Part shown: one piece after another, positions 6,635-14,096 of the stretch
Position numbering within the stretch: the first letter of the stretch is position 1
Layout: the number at the start of each line of letters is the position of its first letter
Notes under the pieces: model-generated
What the model was told of the DNA's origin: nothing
Seen by the model: the letters and a program-made list of their open reading frames with translations, nothing else
Database searches by the model: none
Position numbers and translations under genes: made by a program
Virus record (IMG/VR): IMGVR_UViG_3300009002_000352
Location: 1 to 56,270 of that record
Origin: a virus
Length of the DNA stretch: 56,270 bases
Strand: one strand, 5' to 3'

Positions 6635-7162
6635 TCAATCCCATAAACTTTGATAGTATTTGCCGAACAACATGAAGCCATTTGCAATACGATCTTGTTC
6701 TAATTTTAAACCTTCAAGATCTAACTTGTAAGTATGACCTTCACCCTTTTCCCAAGTGTATCCAATCTCGGTTCCATCTTTACCTATAACTGGAATGCTA
6801 TCATAATCGATCTCGCCAGTAGAATACTTATCTTCCCAATCATTTAGTTTAGACTCGAAAGCAAAGATCATCTCACCAATGACATACTCCCATCGTCTTT
6901 CCATATCAGCATCTTTTCTCCATGCAGCCTCATATACACCCTCAGCCATATCTTCGTCGTCGACCAATGGGACACCATGCTTTGTGTCTTTAAGCTGTTT
7001 CAGCATAGGGATAATAATATGAGCTAGTGTAGTGTCCATGCTCCACGTATCGTAGTTATGGATCTTTACTTTAACCTTTGGAGTAGGAGCATAACCAAAC
7101 CAATCATGCAAATAGTTATGATACCAACGCCAAGTAGGATATTTACCGATTTTAACTTTCAT
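6635..7162 (-). CDS. Conserved phage protein of unknown function (MKVKIGKY... family)
   Basis: About 175 residues from the ATG at 7162 (MKVKIGKYPTWRWY), preceded by AGGG. It contains DTWSMDTTLAHIIIPMLKQLKDTKHG in the middle and NGFMLFGKYYQSLWD at the end. This family is widespread in phages of several types; function unknown. The DTWSMD...TLA...PMLKQLK core is the recognisable part, but the region is aromatic-rich and gives no catalytic hint. It lies between the GIY-YIG gene and an acidic hypothetical gene. Confidence 0.75.
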   Translation of the reverse strand: MKVKIGKYPTWRWYHNYLHDWFGYAPTPKVKVKIHNYDTWSMDTTLAHIIIPMLKQLKDTKHGVPLVDDEDMAEGVYEAAWRKDADMERRWEYVIGEMIFAFESKLNDWEDKYSTGEIDYDSIPVIGKDGTEIGYTWEKGEGHTYKLDLEGLKLEQDRIANGFMLFGKYYQSLWD

Positions 7163-7166
7163 TACA

Positions 7167-7847
7167 TTACCCTGCGAATGATGTCCAGAGTTCCATCGCT
7201 TCTTCAAGCGATTCAACTTGGAAGTTTATTTGATTCTTGTTAGACTTTGAATCAAGCGTGTACTCGCTGAGCACTTCATTACACTTAGCAACAAGTGCTT
7301 TGAAATACTTATCACCATTTGCTTTCACATAACAAATGATCTGCGGGTCTTTGGTTTGAACCTTAATGCCAAAGTATATATTATCTTTCGCAGGAGTCTC
7401 AATAATGTAAGACGATGCACGAGTCTCGGTGTAGCCAATATTGGTAAAAACTTCAGTGTTAGATAGAACGAGATCCGAGATCTCAGAGAACATATTACGC
7501 TGGCTGTCAACATACGAACCAAACAATTTAGATAAATCTGCCATAACAAAACAATCCTTATAATGACCAGAGACGGAGTTGTCTTCTGGCAACCAATGTG
7601 CTATCAAGTAAGACTCAAGGACAAACGAAGCATCCTTTTCATCCAGTTTAAATTTCTCAAGGTTTCTTGCTACAATGACGCAATCGTCAATACTATAACC
7701 CTTGTCTTTCAGGTGGGCTAAACATCTTCCACCAGTGCCTTTACCAACATATGCTGGACTAGCACCCAAGGTACGACTGCGATACATGTAGACATAATCA
7801 CCTAGTGTATCAAAGAACGCTGCAGTAGGTTTGATTGGAGAGAACAT
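7167..7847 (-). CDS. GIY-YIG-like nuclease domain protein
   Basis: 226 residues. The N-terminal 90 residues fit the GIY-YIG fold: DYVYMYRS for GIY, SPAYVGKGTGGR for YIG plus the conserved Arg, then an Glu in FVLESYLIAHW and an Asn in PEDNSVSGHYKD. These motifs correspond to the catalytic Tyr, Arg, Glu and Asn of the family. The C-terminal half is unassigned. The start follows the gp44 stop immediately. It could be a free-standing homing endonuclease placed among replication genes, or a repair/recombination nuclease; the distant motif match leaves this open. Confidence 0.6.
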   Translation of the reverse strand: MFSPIKPTAAFFDTLGDYVYMYRSRTLGASPAYVGKGTGGRCLAHLKDKGYSIDDCVIVARNLEKFKLDEKDASFVLESYLIAHWLPEDNSVSGHYKDCFVMADLSKLFGSYVDSQRNMFSEISDLVLSNTEVFTNIGYTETRASSYIIETPAKDNIYFGIKVQTKDPQIICYVKANGDKYFKALVAKCNEVLSEYTLDSKSNKNQINFQVESLEEAMELWTSFAG

Positions 7848-8789
7848 TTACTTCCACTCACAATCAATCATCATCTCAGTCAACATAGCCATCATGTTGA
7901 TCTCAGCATCAGCCGCAAACGCAGCTTTGTACTGATAGTCGGCTAGAGTAACAACCACTTGAGGAACACTGTTCGGCGCAACATACTCACCAGCAGTATC
8001 GTAGATTTTACGGAATGTTTGAGACGTATCGCCATCCACATTCTGAGCAACCCACTTACGAACCTTGGTGAACTCTTTTGCTTTCATTGAAGCCATCAAG
8101 TCTTTCAGGTTTAAGTCTGCATAGTTTACTAGGATGCCAGAATCAATCTTACCAGTGCCAGCATAACGCTGTAATTCATTCAAGACTCTGCGGTTATCGG
8201 GGAAGTGGCGCTTCACAACCTCAGCGACCACCTGCTTATCATACTCCACATTCTCAGTGTCAAGAATACTAGAGACACGCTTGAATAATTGAGCCGCAAG
8301 TTTAGGTTTATCAGAAGCAGCCATCTTGAACTCAACGACAGAACATCGTGAGTGTAGCGGAGCAATGATCTTGTTCACAAAGTTACATGTCAGGATAAAC
8401 CCACAGTTGGCGCTATACTCTTCCATAAAGTTGCGAAGAGCTGGTTGGACTGTCTCAGCATTAAGATAGTCCGCTTCGTCTAGGATGACATACTTTCTGC
8501 CACCCGCCAAAGACATAGACGAGGCGAATCCTTTTATCTTAGTGCGTAGCGTATCAATCAAACGTCCCTCATCGGATCCGTTGATTACGATATAGTCACA
8601 ACCCAGCTCTTCAAGCATTGCTTTGGCGATAGTCGTTTTGCCAACACCTGCGGTGCCAGTGAGTAGTAAGTTTGGAACATTTTTATTATCAACAAATGTC
8701 TGGAATGTTTCTTTCAGAGCATCAGGTAGGATTGTGTCAGCCACGGTCTGTGGACGATACTTCTCAACATACAAAAATTCATTCAACAT
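7848..8789 (-). CDS. 44: Clamp-loader large subunit gp44 (AAA+)
   Basis: 313 residues, close to T4 gp44 (319). The N-terminus (VEKYRPQTVADTILP) is typical of clamp-loader ATPases. Walker A GTAGVGKT lies at 45-52, the DEAD-type Walker B in VILDEADYLN at 104-107, and the trans-acting arginine finger motif SRC at 147-149. It hydrolyses ATP to open and load the gp45 clamp, together with gp62. It has its own consensus sigma70-type promoter immediately upstream (8818-8846) and a GAGGAG ribosome binding site, so it begins a transcription unit running down to regA. Confidence 0.95.
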   Translation of the reverse strand: MLNEFLYVEKYRPQTVADTILPDALKETFQTFVDNKNVPNLLLTGTAGVGKTTIAKAMLEELGCDYIVINGSDEGRLIDTLRTKIKGFASSMSLAGGRKYVILDEADYLNAETVQPALRNFMEEYSANCGFILTCNFVNKIIAPLHSRCSVVEFKMAASDKPKLAAQLFKRVSSILDTENVEYDKQVVAEVVKRHFPDNRRVLNELQRYAGTGKIDSGILVNYADLNLKDLMASMKAKEFTKVRKWVAQNVDGDTSQTFRKIYDTAGEYVAPNSVPQVVVTLADYQYKAAFAADAEINMMAMLTEMMIDCEWK

Positions 8790-8817
8790 AATATAGTTTT
8801 CTCCTCAATATACATCT

Positions 8818-8846
8818 ATTATACTACAAGATAGGTGGTATGTCAA
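8818..8846 (-). promoter_or_regulatory. Consensus sigma70-type promoter for gp44
   Basis: Minus strand: perfect TTGACA, 17 bp, perfect TATAAT, about 30 bases upstream of the gp44 ribosome binding site. It lacks the 19-bp dyad of the other set. The host polymerase should read this strongly, as expected for early expression of the replication genes. Confidence 0.8.
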
Positions 8847-9607
8847 GCGGAAAATGGTACAACCGCACCTCTACCGCCTGACTGATAGTAGAAGTTGTAT
8901 GTGTCTGGCAGGTCTAATTTGAGGTCTTCGGGGATGTTGATGTCCCTTGATACCATGCCTCTCTCAAACTCATAGTTAAATGTCACTAGATCTAGATGAT
9001 GAGCTTCAGTGACTATATCAACCACATCATCAGTGTAGTAACTCCGATAGTCATACTCCCTCATCGATGAGTTCCAATATGCGAGTTTGGAGAAACTGGG
9101 CAGACCAATTGCATCCGCGACTATTTTCCAGTCTTGTTTTATAGACTCATAACGACCAATGAAGTTCATGAGACTATTACCATCAGGATCAATGAAGTTG
9201 CCGATCTGCGGTCTGATGCAAAAGCCTCTGTTCCATTGGTAGTCGTAGTCTGATGATTCAACGTCCAGCACTACAGCTTCATCGTATCTCCACTTAACCC
9301 AGTCGGCGAAAGACACATCCCACTTACATTCAGCGATACACTGAGAAGCGTATATACTCACCTCACGATCAAACGGATTTCTAACAAAGCCAAACTTATA
9401 GCGTGTGTCGAATGTTTCCTTTGGCAATACGCGAGAGGCTTCATATGCTATTCCGTGTTGAGGAACAACACCGCTATGATCACAGAGAGCGTCATATGTA
9501 GACGAACCACCCTCTGTATCACAGACAGTCATGTCAGTCGGTCTAAGCCAATCAAGCATACTGGTTCCAGCAGCTTTTGGGTTATGGACAAATATCCATT
9601 TAGTCAC
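8843..9607 (-). CDS. Sulfotransferase family protein
   Basis: 254 residues. Both PAPS-binding signatures are present: an N-terminal 5'-phosphosulfate loop in FVHNPKAAGTSMLDW (residues 6-20) and a 3'-phosphate motif in FVRNPFDREVSIY (74-86). This is the pattern of the carbohydrate sulfotransferase type (sulfotransferase family 2). It would move sulfate from PAPS onto a hydroxyl or amine. The acceptor is unknown; sugars added by the phage's own glycosyltransferases are a reasonable guess. It overlaps the small gene upstream by eight bases, and the gp44 promoter lies at its 3' end. Confidence 0.8.
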   Translation of the reverse strand: MTKWIFVHNPKAAGTSMLDWLRPTDMTVCDTEGGSSTYDALCDHSGVVPQHGIAYEASRVLPKETFDTRYKFGFVRNPFDREVSIYASQCIAECKWDVSFADWVKWRYDEAVVLDVESSDYDYQWNRGFCIRPQIGNFIDPDGNSLMNFIGRYESIKQDWKIVADAIGLPSFSKLAYWNSSMREYDYRSYYTDDVVDIVTEAHHLDLVTFNYEFERGMVSRDINIPEDLKLDLPDTYNFYYQSGGRGAVVPFSA

Positions 9608-9866
9608 TGATCGGTCTCCATCCAGTCACAGTATTGGTGCGGAATGATCTCCACGCCTTAACATCAATTCCCCAAACAGGGATGTCAGCAGAGCCACCAG
9701 AAACAGAACTCACGGTGATAGCAGAGCCAGACTCCTCTAAGATTATCTCAGGGTTGAGAGTACAAGGCATCACCCTTGTACCCCCATCATTGATCTTCTC
9801 AAAAGTAACTTCGACCACACCCTCTTTGAGGTGTTTGATCAAGTCATTAACCACAGACGTCAACAT
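9600..9866 (-). CDS. WYL_2/DUF2693-like small beta-barrel protein
   Basis: 88 residues. The pattern LKEGVVEVTFEKINDGGTRVM followed by PCTLNPEI and a closing VWGIDVKAWRSFRTNTV is the signature of the small phage family DUF2693 (WYL_2, Sm-like SH3 barrel). Members are common in T4-like phages and may bind nucleic acid, but no function has been shown to my knowledge. It is fused by overlap to its neighbours on both sides, between the dsbA-like and sulfotransferase genes. Confidence 0.75.
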   Translation of the reverse strand: MLTSVVNDLIKHLKEGVVEVTFEKINDGGTRVMPCTLNPEIILEESGSAITVSSVSGGSADIPVWGIDVKAWRSFRTNTVTGWRPISD

Positions 9867-10126
9867 TACTTCAACACCGTTTCGTACAATGCCTCAACAT
9901 CTTCCATCTCACCAACAGTCTCGCTTAGATTCTGTTTGTGGAAGATTTTAGCCAATTTGTTCAGGTACTTCTTTGGCACATCAACGTCATCAGCAAGAGC
10001 TTCAATCGCTTCTTTGATGAATTCACGCTCTGCTTCCATCCGTGTGTATGAGTTGCTGATCTCTTCCATACAACCTTTGATTCGTTCTTTGTCTGAATCG
10101 CTAGACGGTAAAATAATATTGCTCAT
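9866..10126 (-). CDS. dsbA: DsbA-like double-stranded DNA-binding protein
   Basis: 86 residues, against 89 for T4 DsbA. The segment ISNSYTRMEAEREFIKEAIEAL, followed by PKKYLNKLAKIFHKQN, matches the T4/cyanophage DsbA pattern (NSM.RIEAEKEFIKE...KLA.I.HKQN). T4 DsbA binds double-stranded DNA near late promoters and enhances late transcription. Here it is encoded with replication genes, which fits T4's coupling of late transcription to replication. Ribosome binding site GGAGAAAC precedes the ATG. Confidence 0.75.
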   Translation of the reverse strand: MSNIILPSSDSDKERIKGCMEEISNSYTRMEAEREFIKEAIEALADDVDVPKKYLNKLAKIFHKQNLSETVGEMEDVEALYETVLK

Positions 10127-10161
10127 TGTGTTTCTCCATTGTAAAGTTATATTTCAATTTA

Positions 10162-10190
10162 ATTATATCACACCATAAATATCTTCAGAC
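10162..10190 (-). promoter_or_regulatory. Possible extended -10 promoter for dsbA-like gene
   Basis: The minus strand carries TGATATAAT (extended -10) 36 bases before the dsbA-like start; the -35 region (GTCTGA) is poor. It overlaps the last codons of the FkbM-type gene. Weaker evidence than for the other promoters. Confidence 0.35.
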
Positions 10191-10723
10191 TCAACCCATG
10201 TCATATAACCTTGCTTATGCAAGATGTTTGTGATAAGGCTATCATCTATGTGCGCATGCTCAATCTTAACAAATGTGGGTTTAACTTTCCAGCTGTACAC
10301 GCCGAGGATATTTAACTCATGCCCCTCAACGTCGATCTTCATGAAGTCAATATGACCAATCTCGTTTTCTATGAGATAAGTGTCCAGTCTACAACATGGC
10401 ACTTCAATCCTATCCAACAGAAGATGGGCGTTATCTGGGCGACTGAACATGCGCCCACCTAAATGATCCGCATCGTCCACAACACCAATCCCACGCGCCC
10501 AGTCATCGGTTTGAATGCTTCGGTTGAACGCAACTGTACCATTCTTATTCGATACAGCCATGTTATCAACTTTGACATCATATTGGGCTGTCTTGTTAGC
10601 CATAATTTCAGCATAACGTGGATCAGCCTCAATCATATATCCAGACCAACCTGCTTCAGCGAGAGGAAGACACGTGTCAAAATCACACGTGCCTATCTCT
10701 AGGAAGACTTTCCCATTACCCAT
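10163..10723 (-). CDS. FkbM-family SAM-dependent methyltransferase
   Basis: About 186 residues from the ATG at 10723 (MGNGKVFLEIG), preceded by GGAAG; longer starts would run into gp45. SAM-binding motif I is FLEIGTCDFDT (7-17), followed by YMIEADPRY (motif II with acidic residue). The FkbM hallmark DFMKIDVEGHELNIL lies in the C-terminal half. FkbM enzymes O-methylate sugars or secondary metabolites. Overlapping gp45 by eight bases, it is co-translated with the clamp. With the nearby glycosyltransferases and sulfotransferase it suggests a glycan-tailoring set. Confidence 0.85.
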   Translation of the reverse strand: MGNGKVFLEIGTCDFDTCLPLAEAGWSGYMIEADPRYAEIMANKTAQYDVKVDNMAVSNKNGTVAFNRSIQTDDWARGIGVVDDADHLGGRMFSRPDNAHLLLDRIEVPCCRLDTYLIENEIGHIDFMKIDVEGHELNILGVYSWKVKPTFVKIEHAHIDDSLITNILHKQGYMTWVESEDIYGVI

Positions 10724-11384
10724 TGTATTTGCTTCCAGCCTCAGTAGCAACCCAATACTCAATAACAGAGCCGAGGAAGTGGGAGATGCCTTTAGACGAT
10801 ACACTAACCTTATAATCATCAGACATAAACTTCAGATTCTCGGTCTTGAAGATGAACTCAAACTCAGCTTCAGTGTTACCAACCGACAGACCAAACTCAT
10901 TAGAAGTTGGATTCTTTGTATCAGTAGCAACCAAAGAGACAGTGCCGTCCGAACCACGAACAACAACTTCAGGCAATGACAGTTGATTCGCAGCGTTGAC
11001 AACTTTCTTATAGTTGGCAGCGGTCATATCAAATTGAACTTCAGGATCAGGCAGCTCAAGATTCTTCTCGGGTGGAGAAGTTATCATTGACGGATCAGTG
11101 TATGTGTAGCGACATTGACTACTTGGTTGTGACGCTTCACTGACAGTTAGTGCCGATGAGCCGAAGTCAAAGACAGCATCCTCAAACAAACTAGTCAACC
11201 CAAGAAACTGATTCATCTCATAGATGGCAAAGTCTTGTGGGAATGATTCACTTACAACAGCAGACGCAAGGATGTTCTTCTGGGGTGATACAGTTCGTAA
11301 CACGTTGCCAGTCTTAAATGATAACGATGGATTTATCGTTGAGAAGTTCTTTAAAACTTCAAAGGTGCTTTCACTAATTTTCAT
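10716..11384 (-). CDS. 45: Sliding clamp gp45
   Basis: 222 residues (T4: 228). The N-terminus (MKISESTFEVLKNFSTINPSL) and the hydrophobic, evenly spaced beta strands of the two-domain clamp are characteristic (FAIYEMNQFLGLTSLF, DYKVSVSSKGISHF). The trimeric ring holds the DNA polymerase on DNA. In T4 it also activates late transcription by contacting gp55 and gp33. Ribosome binding is by GGAGAGATAG before the ATG. A DUF3310-like gene lies three bases upstream. Confidence 0.93.
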   Translation of the reverse strand: MKISESTFEVLKNFSTINPSLSFKTGNVLRTVSPQKNILASAVVSESFPQDFAIYEMNQFLGLTSLFEDAVFDFGSSALTVSEASQPSSQCRYTYTDPSMITSPPEKNLELPDPEVQFDMTAANYKKVVNAANQLSLPEVVVRGSDGTVSLVATDTKNPTSNEFGLSVGNTEAEFEFIFKTENLKFMSDDYKVSVSSKGISHFLGSVIEYWVATEAGSKYNG

Positions 11385-11387
11385 AAT

Positions 11388-11825
11388 CTATCTCTCCAGT
11401 TCTTGTAAGTCGTGATTGTGTAATGCGATCAACGCATAATGTAATACTTTCATTAAGTCCGCACGATTATAGCCATTCTTGTTGCCATATCGTTGGACAT
11501 ATTTAAGAACATTTCCAAGGGCAAAACCCTCACCATGTCCGCAGTCAATAATAAACTCAGTTGACTGGAATTTATTCTTCGAGTAATGGGCTGAGTAAGT
11601 CGAGTCGACATACTCTTGAAATTCATTAATTAACTCAGCTTCATTAAACTTATAGAGATTATAGTCGAAATCATTGCGTCCGTCAACCCCAGAGTCACCA
11701 CACATTGCTTGGTTACGGTCAATATCAGCATAATACTCGTCGGTGTGGGTATAGCTATCTTCGACACTTCCCTCTTCATTTGTGGTTGTCCATTCCTTTC
11801 CATAAGTTGCCCAATTCTTTTCCAT
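11388..11825 (-). CDS. DUF3310-like protein
   Basis: 145 residues. The first 70 are very acidic and aromatic. The C-terminal part has the DUF3310 pattern: IIDCGHGEGFALGNVLKYVQRYGNKNGYNRADLMKVLHYALIAL (GN-KY-R-K-DL-K-Y). Phage members are often labelled nucleotide kinase-like on weak grounds; no catalytic loop is visible here. It overlaps the upstream glycosyltransferase gene by one base and sits directly ahead of the clamp gene. Confidence 0.65.
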   Translation of the reverse strand: MEKNWATYGKEWTTTNEEGSVEDSYTHTDEYYADIDRNQAMCGDSGVDGRNDFDYNLYKFNEAELINEFQEYVDSTYSAHYSKNKFQSTEFIIDCGHGEGFALGNVLKYVQRYGNKNGYNRADLMKVLHYALIALHNHDLQELER

Positions 11826-12685
11826 TACTTTTTCGCCTTTTTCTTGTTTCTCTTTACGTCAGCCCCAGCAGTGGGTGAAGCACCCACCTCAGAAAGGTCT
11901 GCCAATGAACCACCAAATGTGTACGAACCAGTATGAAGCAATCTCATCCAAGGACACAACCAAGTCTCAACACCAATCTTTTGCATCCACTGACAGAACA
12001 TATAATCTTCTGACAAGTATCGCTTTGAGTCTGGATCAATCAATGCTTGGAAGTACATCATGATCTCGCGTGAACCATCAAACGACTCAGTTCTTGCGTG
12101 GTCAGGCAAGTATGTATAATCTGGATATGCTTCTTGGAACTTCTCAAACGCAGATCGTTGAATCATCATGAACCCAGTGCCACCCTCAAGAACCTTACAC
12201 GGCTTATTGAGTAAGATATTTCCTGATTCTTTGGGGTTGAATACATAATCACCAACATACCTCTCAAGATCATTAGGGTTGTCGTCAGCAAAACCTTTAT
12301 CGACAGCCATCTTAATCTTTTCCCAAGCAATCGTTTTCTTGGGATACGCACCACACATCACTTCTTTGCGGTCTTCACCCTTTTCTTCTGGATCCATAAA
12401 GGCAGCCAGAGACAAAACGTCATGAGGATCAAACCCGATATCCGAATCAATGAACATCAAGTGTGTGCATTCACTTCTCATAAACTCATCAACGCAATAG
12501 TTTCTGGCGCGAGTGATTAGCGATTCATTGAACAAATAAAAGAATGTTAGATCCACACCATATGCTTGGCATAGTCTAGACAAGTCAGAACAGGATTTAG
12601 AGTACATCCCGTGACACTGTCCCCCATACATTGGAGTGGCGAGCATAATTTTGCGTTTCCGCAACTCTTCAACTGGTATTTCCAT
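11825..12685 (-). CDS. Glycosyltransferase, GT-A type (DSD motif)
   Basis: 286 residues. Segments include an N-terminal KIMLATPMYGG, the ESLITRARNYCVDEFMRSECTHLMFIDSDIGF stretch with a DSD metal/nucleotide-sugar motif, and a C-terminal EDYMFCQWMQKIG that resembles the ED acceptor motif of GT2-like enzymes. The C-terminus is a lysine-rich tail (KRNKKKAKK). The family is frequent in T4-like marine phages. It is the first gene after the promoter at 12722, ahead of the DUF3310-like and clamp genes. Acceptor unknown. Confidence 0.78.
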   Translation of the reverse strand: MEIPVEELRKRKIMLATPMYGGQCHGMYSKSCSDLSRLCQAYGVDLTFFYLFNESLITRARNYCVDEFMRSECTHLMFIDSDIGFDPHDVLSLAAFMDPEEKGEDRKEVMCGAYPKKTIAWEKIKMAVDKGFADDNPNDLERYVGDYVFNPKESGNILLNKPCKVLEGGTGFMMIQRSAFEKFQEAYPDYTYLPDHARTESFDGSREIMMYFQALIDPDSKRYLSEDYMFCQWMQKIGVETWLCPWMRLLHTGSYTFGGSLADLSEVGASPTAGADVKRNKKKAKK

Positions 12686-12721
12686 CAGTACCTCTTTGAT
12701 TATAAATTAAGTTATGTGTAG

Positions 12722-12750
12722 ATTATACAATAGAAAGGGAGAAAAGTCAA
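12722..12750 (-). promoter_or_regulatory. Sigma70-type promoter embedded in a terminator
   Basis: Minus strand: TTGACT, 17 bp, TATAAT, 37 bases upstream of the glycosyltransferase start. The -35 hexamer is the 3' arm of the terminator hairpin that ends the CobS-like transcript, so the two signals share bases. It drives the gp45 unit. Confidence 0.75.
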
Positions 12751-12770
12751 CCCGAAAGTTGACTCTCCCA
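12738..12770 (-). terminator. Rho-independent-like terminator after cobS-like gene
   Basis: Minus strand hairpin with arms GAGTCAAC and GTTGACTT around a TTTCGG loop, followed by TTTTCT. The outer GGGAGA/TCTCCC can extend the stem around the U-run. It begins 7 bases after the stop of the AAA+ gene. Confidence 0.65.
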
Positions 12771-12776
12771 TTACCG

Positions 12777-13940
12777 CTAGAATGGAGCGTCTTGAGTAGT
12801 GTCAGCATCCGCAAGAGGATCACCCACATCACCGCCCAAGTTTACATCAGCGTCCAGCTTGGCGTACAAGTCACGAAACGAGGCTTTGGTGTCCTCATCA
12901 AAGCGATTAATACACATGTCAATAGACTTCATACGGTCATCAAATATCTTGAACGCTTTGGCGATGTGGACAAGGCGACGAGTAGAAATTATCTCATCAA
13001 TACCACCATCATAGAAAGTCTTGCGGATGATGTCAGCCCAGTCAACCAGTTTAGAAACAAACTCATCATCTTGGACAGCAAGGTCTTCAAACACAGCCGA
13101 GAGTATTTTCTTCTCAACAGCAGCACTAGGATATTCTTGCTCAAAGGTGACAGGGAAACGCTCAAGGAACGCTTCATTCAAGACGTTAGTCCCGATAAAA
13201 CGACCATCATCAGATCCTTTACCTTTGGTGTTACCAGTAGCAACAACAGTGAAGCCAGCAGCAGGAGAGATAAACTCACCAGTCTTCTTGATGAAGTATC
13301 CTTTGCCCTCAAGGATAGACTGGAGACACATGATCTTGGCAGGGTTGCCCAAGTCAATCTCATCCAGAAGCAATACCGCACCACGCTCCATAGCTTTGAT
13401 GACTGGACCTTTGAAGAAGCGAGTCTCACCATCAACAAGACGGAAGCCACCAATCAAGTCATCTTCATCTGTCTCAACAGTAAAGTTCACACGGATTGAT
13501 TCACGCTTCAATTGAGCACAAGCCTGATCAACCGAAAACGTCTTACCATTACCAGACATACCAGTAATGAATACAGGATAGAACATGTTAGACTTGATGA
13601 CATTCTTCAGAGTAGTGAAATTACCAAACGGAACAAACAGCGGATCCTTGGCAGGCACTAAGTTTTGAGTAAAGCCTGTAGAAACGACATTCAAGTCAGC
13701 GACTAAGGCGTTTGGCTGTAGCGCAGGCGCAGGAGCTGGAGCCGAAGCTGGAGCAGGTGCAGGGACGGTTGTCGGCGCTATATCAGGGAGGTTGTACAAC
13801 CCACGATCAACGCGCAAGGATTTGTGGAAGTATGAACTCGGAACTTTCACCCCAAGCTCACGTGCTACTCGCTTCGTCTCAAGGCTGGGAACAGGCGCAT
13901 CGGGATATAGGCTCTTCAAAGTATCAAACAAATTTGTCAT
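12777..13940 (-). CDS. cobS: CobS/MoxR-like AAA+ ATPase
   Basis: 387 residues from the ATG at 13940 (MTNLFDTLKSLYPD), preceded by GAGAGAG; an in-frame GTG lies 15 bases upstream. An N-terminal segment of about 50 residues is followed by an Ala-Pro repeat linker (residues about 58-75), then the AAA+ module: Walker A GMSGNGKT (127-134), Walker B AVLLLDEIDLGNP and sensor VVATGNTKGKG. The domain type is that of CobS (cobaltochelatase subunit) and MoxR ATPases, common in marine T4-like phages. Next to it is a VWA protein, the usual MoxR partner, which suggests protein or complex remodelling rather than cobalamin synthesis. Own promoter at 13983. Confidence 0.85.
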   Translation of the reverse strand: MTNLFDTLKSLYPDAPVPSLETKRVARELGVKVPSSYFHKSLRVDRGLYNLPDIAPTTVPAPAPASAPAPAPALQPNALVADLNVVSTGFTQNLVPAKDPLFVPFGNFTTLKNVIKSNMFYPVFITGMSGNGKTFSVDQACAQLKRESIRVNFTVETDEDDLIGGFRLVDGETRFFKGPVIKAMERGAVLLLDEIDLGNPAKIMCLQSILEGKGYFIKKTGEFISPAAGFTVVATGNTKGKGSDDGRFIGTNVLNEAFLERFPVTFEQEYPSAAVEKKILSAVFEDLAVQDDEFVSKLVDWADIIRKTFYDGGIDEIISTRRLVHIAKAFKIFDDRMKSIDMCINRFDEDTKASFRDLYAKLDADVNLGGDVGDPLADADTTQDAPF

Positions 13941-13982
13941 ATAGGTCTCTCTCACAAGTTATAATCAATCATTTAAGTAGCC

Positions 13983-14048
13983 ATTATACGGCATAATTCG
14001 GTATAAGACAACAACTATTTTCAGTTTTTTTATATCGTTTTGGAATAA
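13983..14048 (-). promoter_or_regulatory. Sigma70-type promoter with upstream 19-bp dyad (copy 3)
   Basis: Minus strand: TTGTCT, 17 bp, TATAAT. The dyad TTATTCCAAAACGATATAA lies at 14030-14048, 18 bp before the -35 box, differing from copies 1 and 2 at two positions. It drives the CobS-like gene. Confidence 0.75.
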
Positions 14049-14068
14049 AGAATCCTTTCCTTATAACC

Positions 14069-14096
14069 AAAATATAGGTTAAATAACAACCTATTT
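14069..14096 (-). terminator. Possible terminator after VWA gene
   Basis: Minus-strand inverted repeat ATAGGTT/AACCTAT directly after the VWA gene stop, flanked by AAAA and ATTTT. AT-rich and short, so weak; it separates the VWA gene from the promoter of the AAA+ gene. Confidence 0.4.

Noticed and set aside
12714-13499. Plus-strand open frame of 261 residues
   Set aside because: Lies opposite the CobS-like AAA+ gene, whose Walker motifs are intact; no ribosome binding site and no recognisable domain. It is a shadow frame.
12777-13940. Cobalamin biosynthesis role for the CobS-like protein
   Set aside because: No other cobalamin gene is in the window and the neighbour is a VWA/metallopeptidase protein, so a MoxR-type role fits better.
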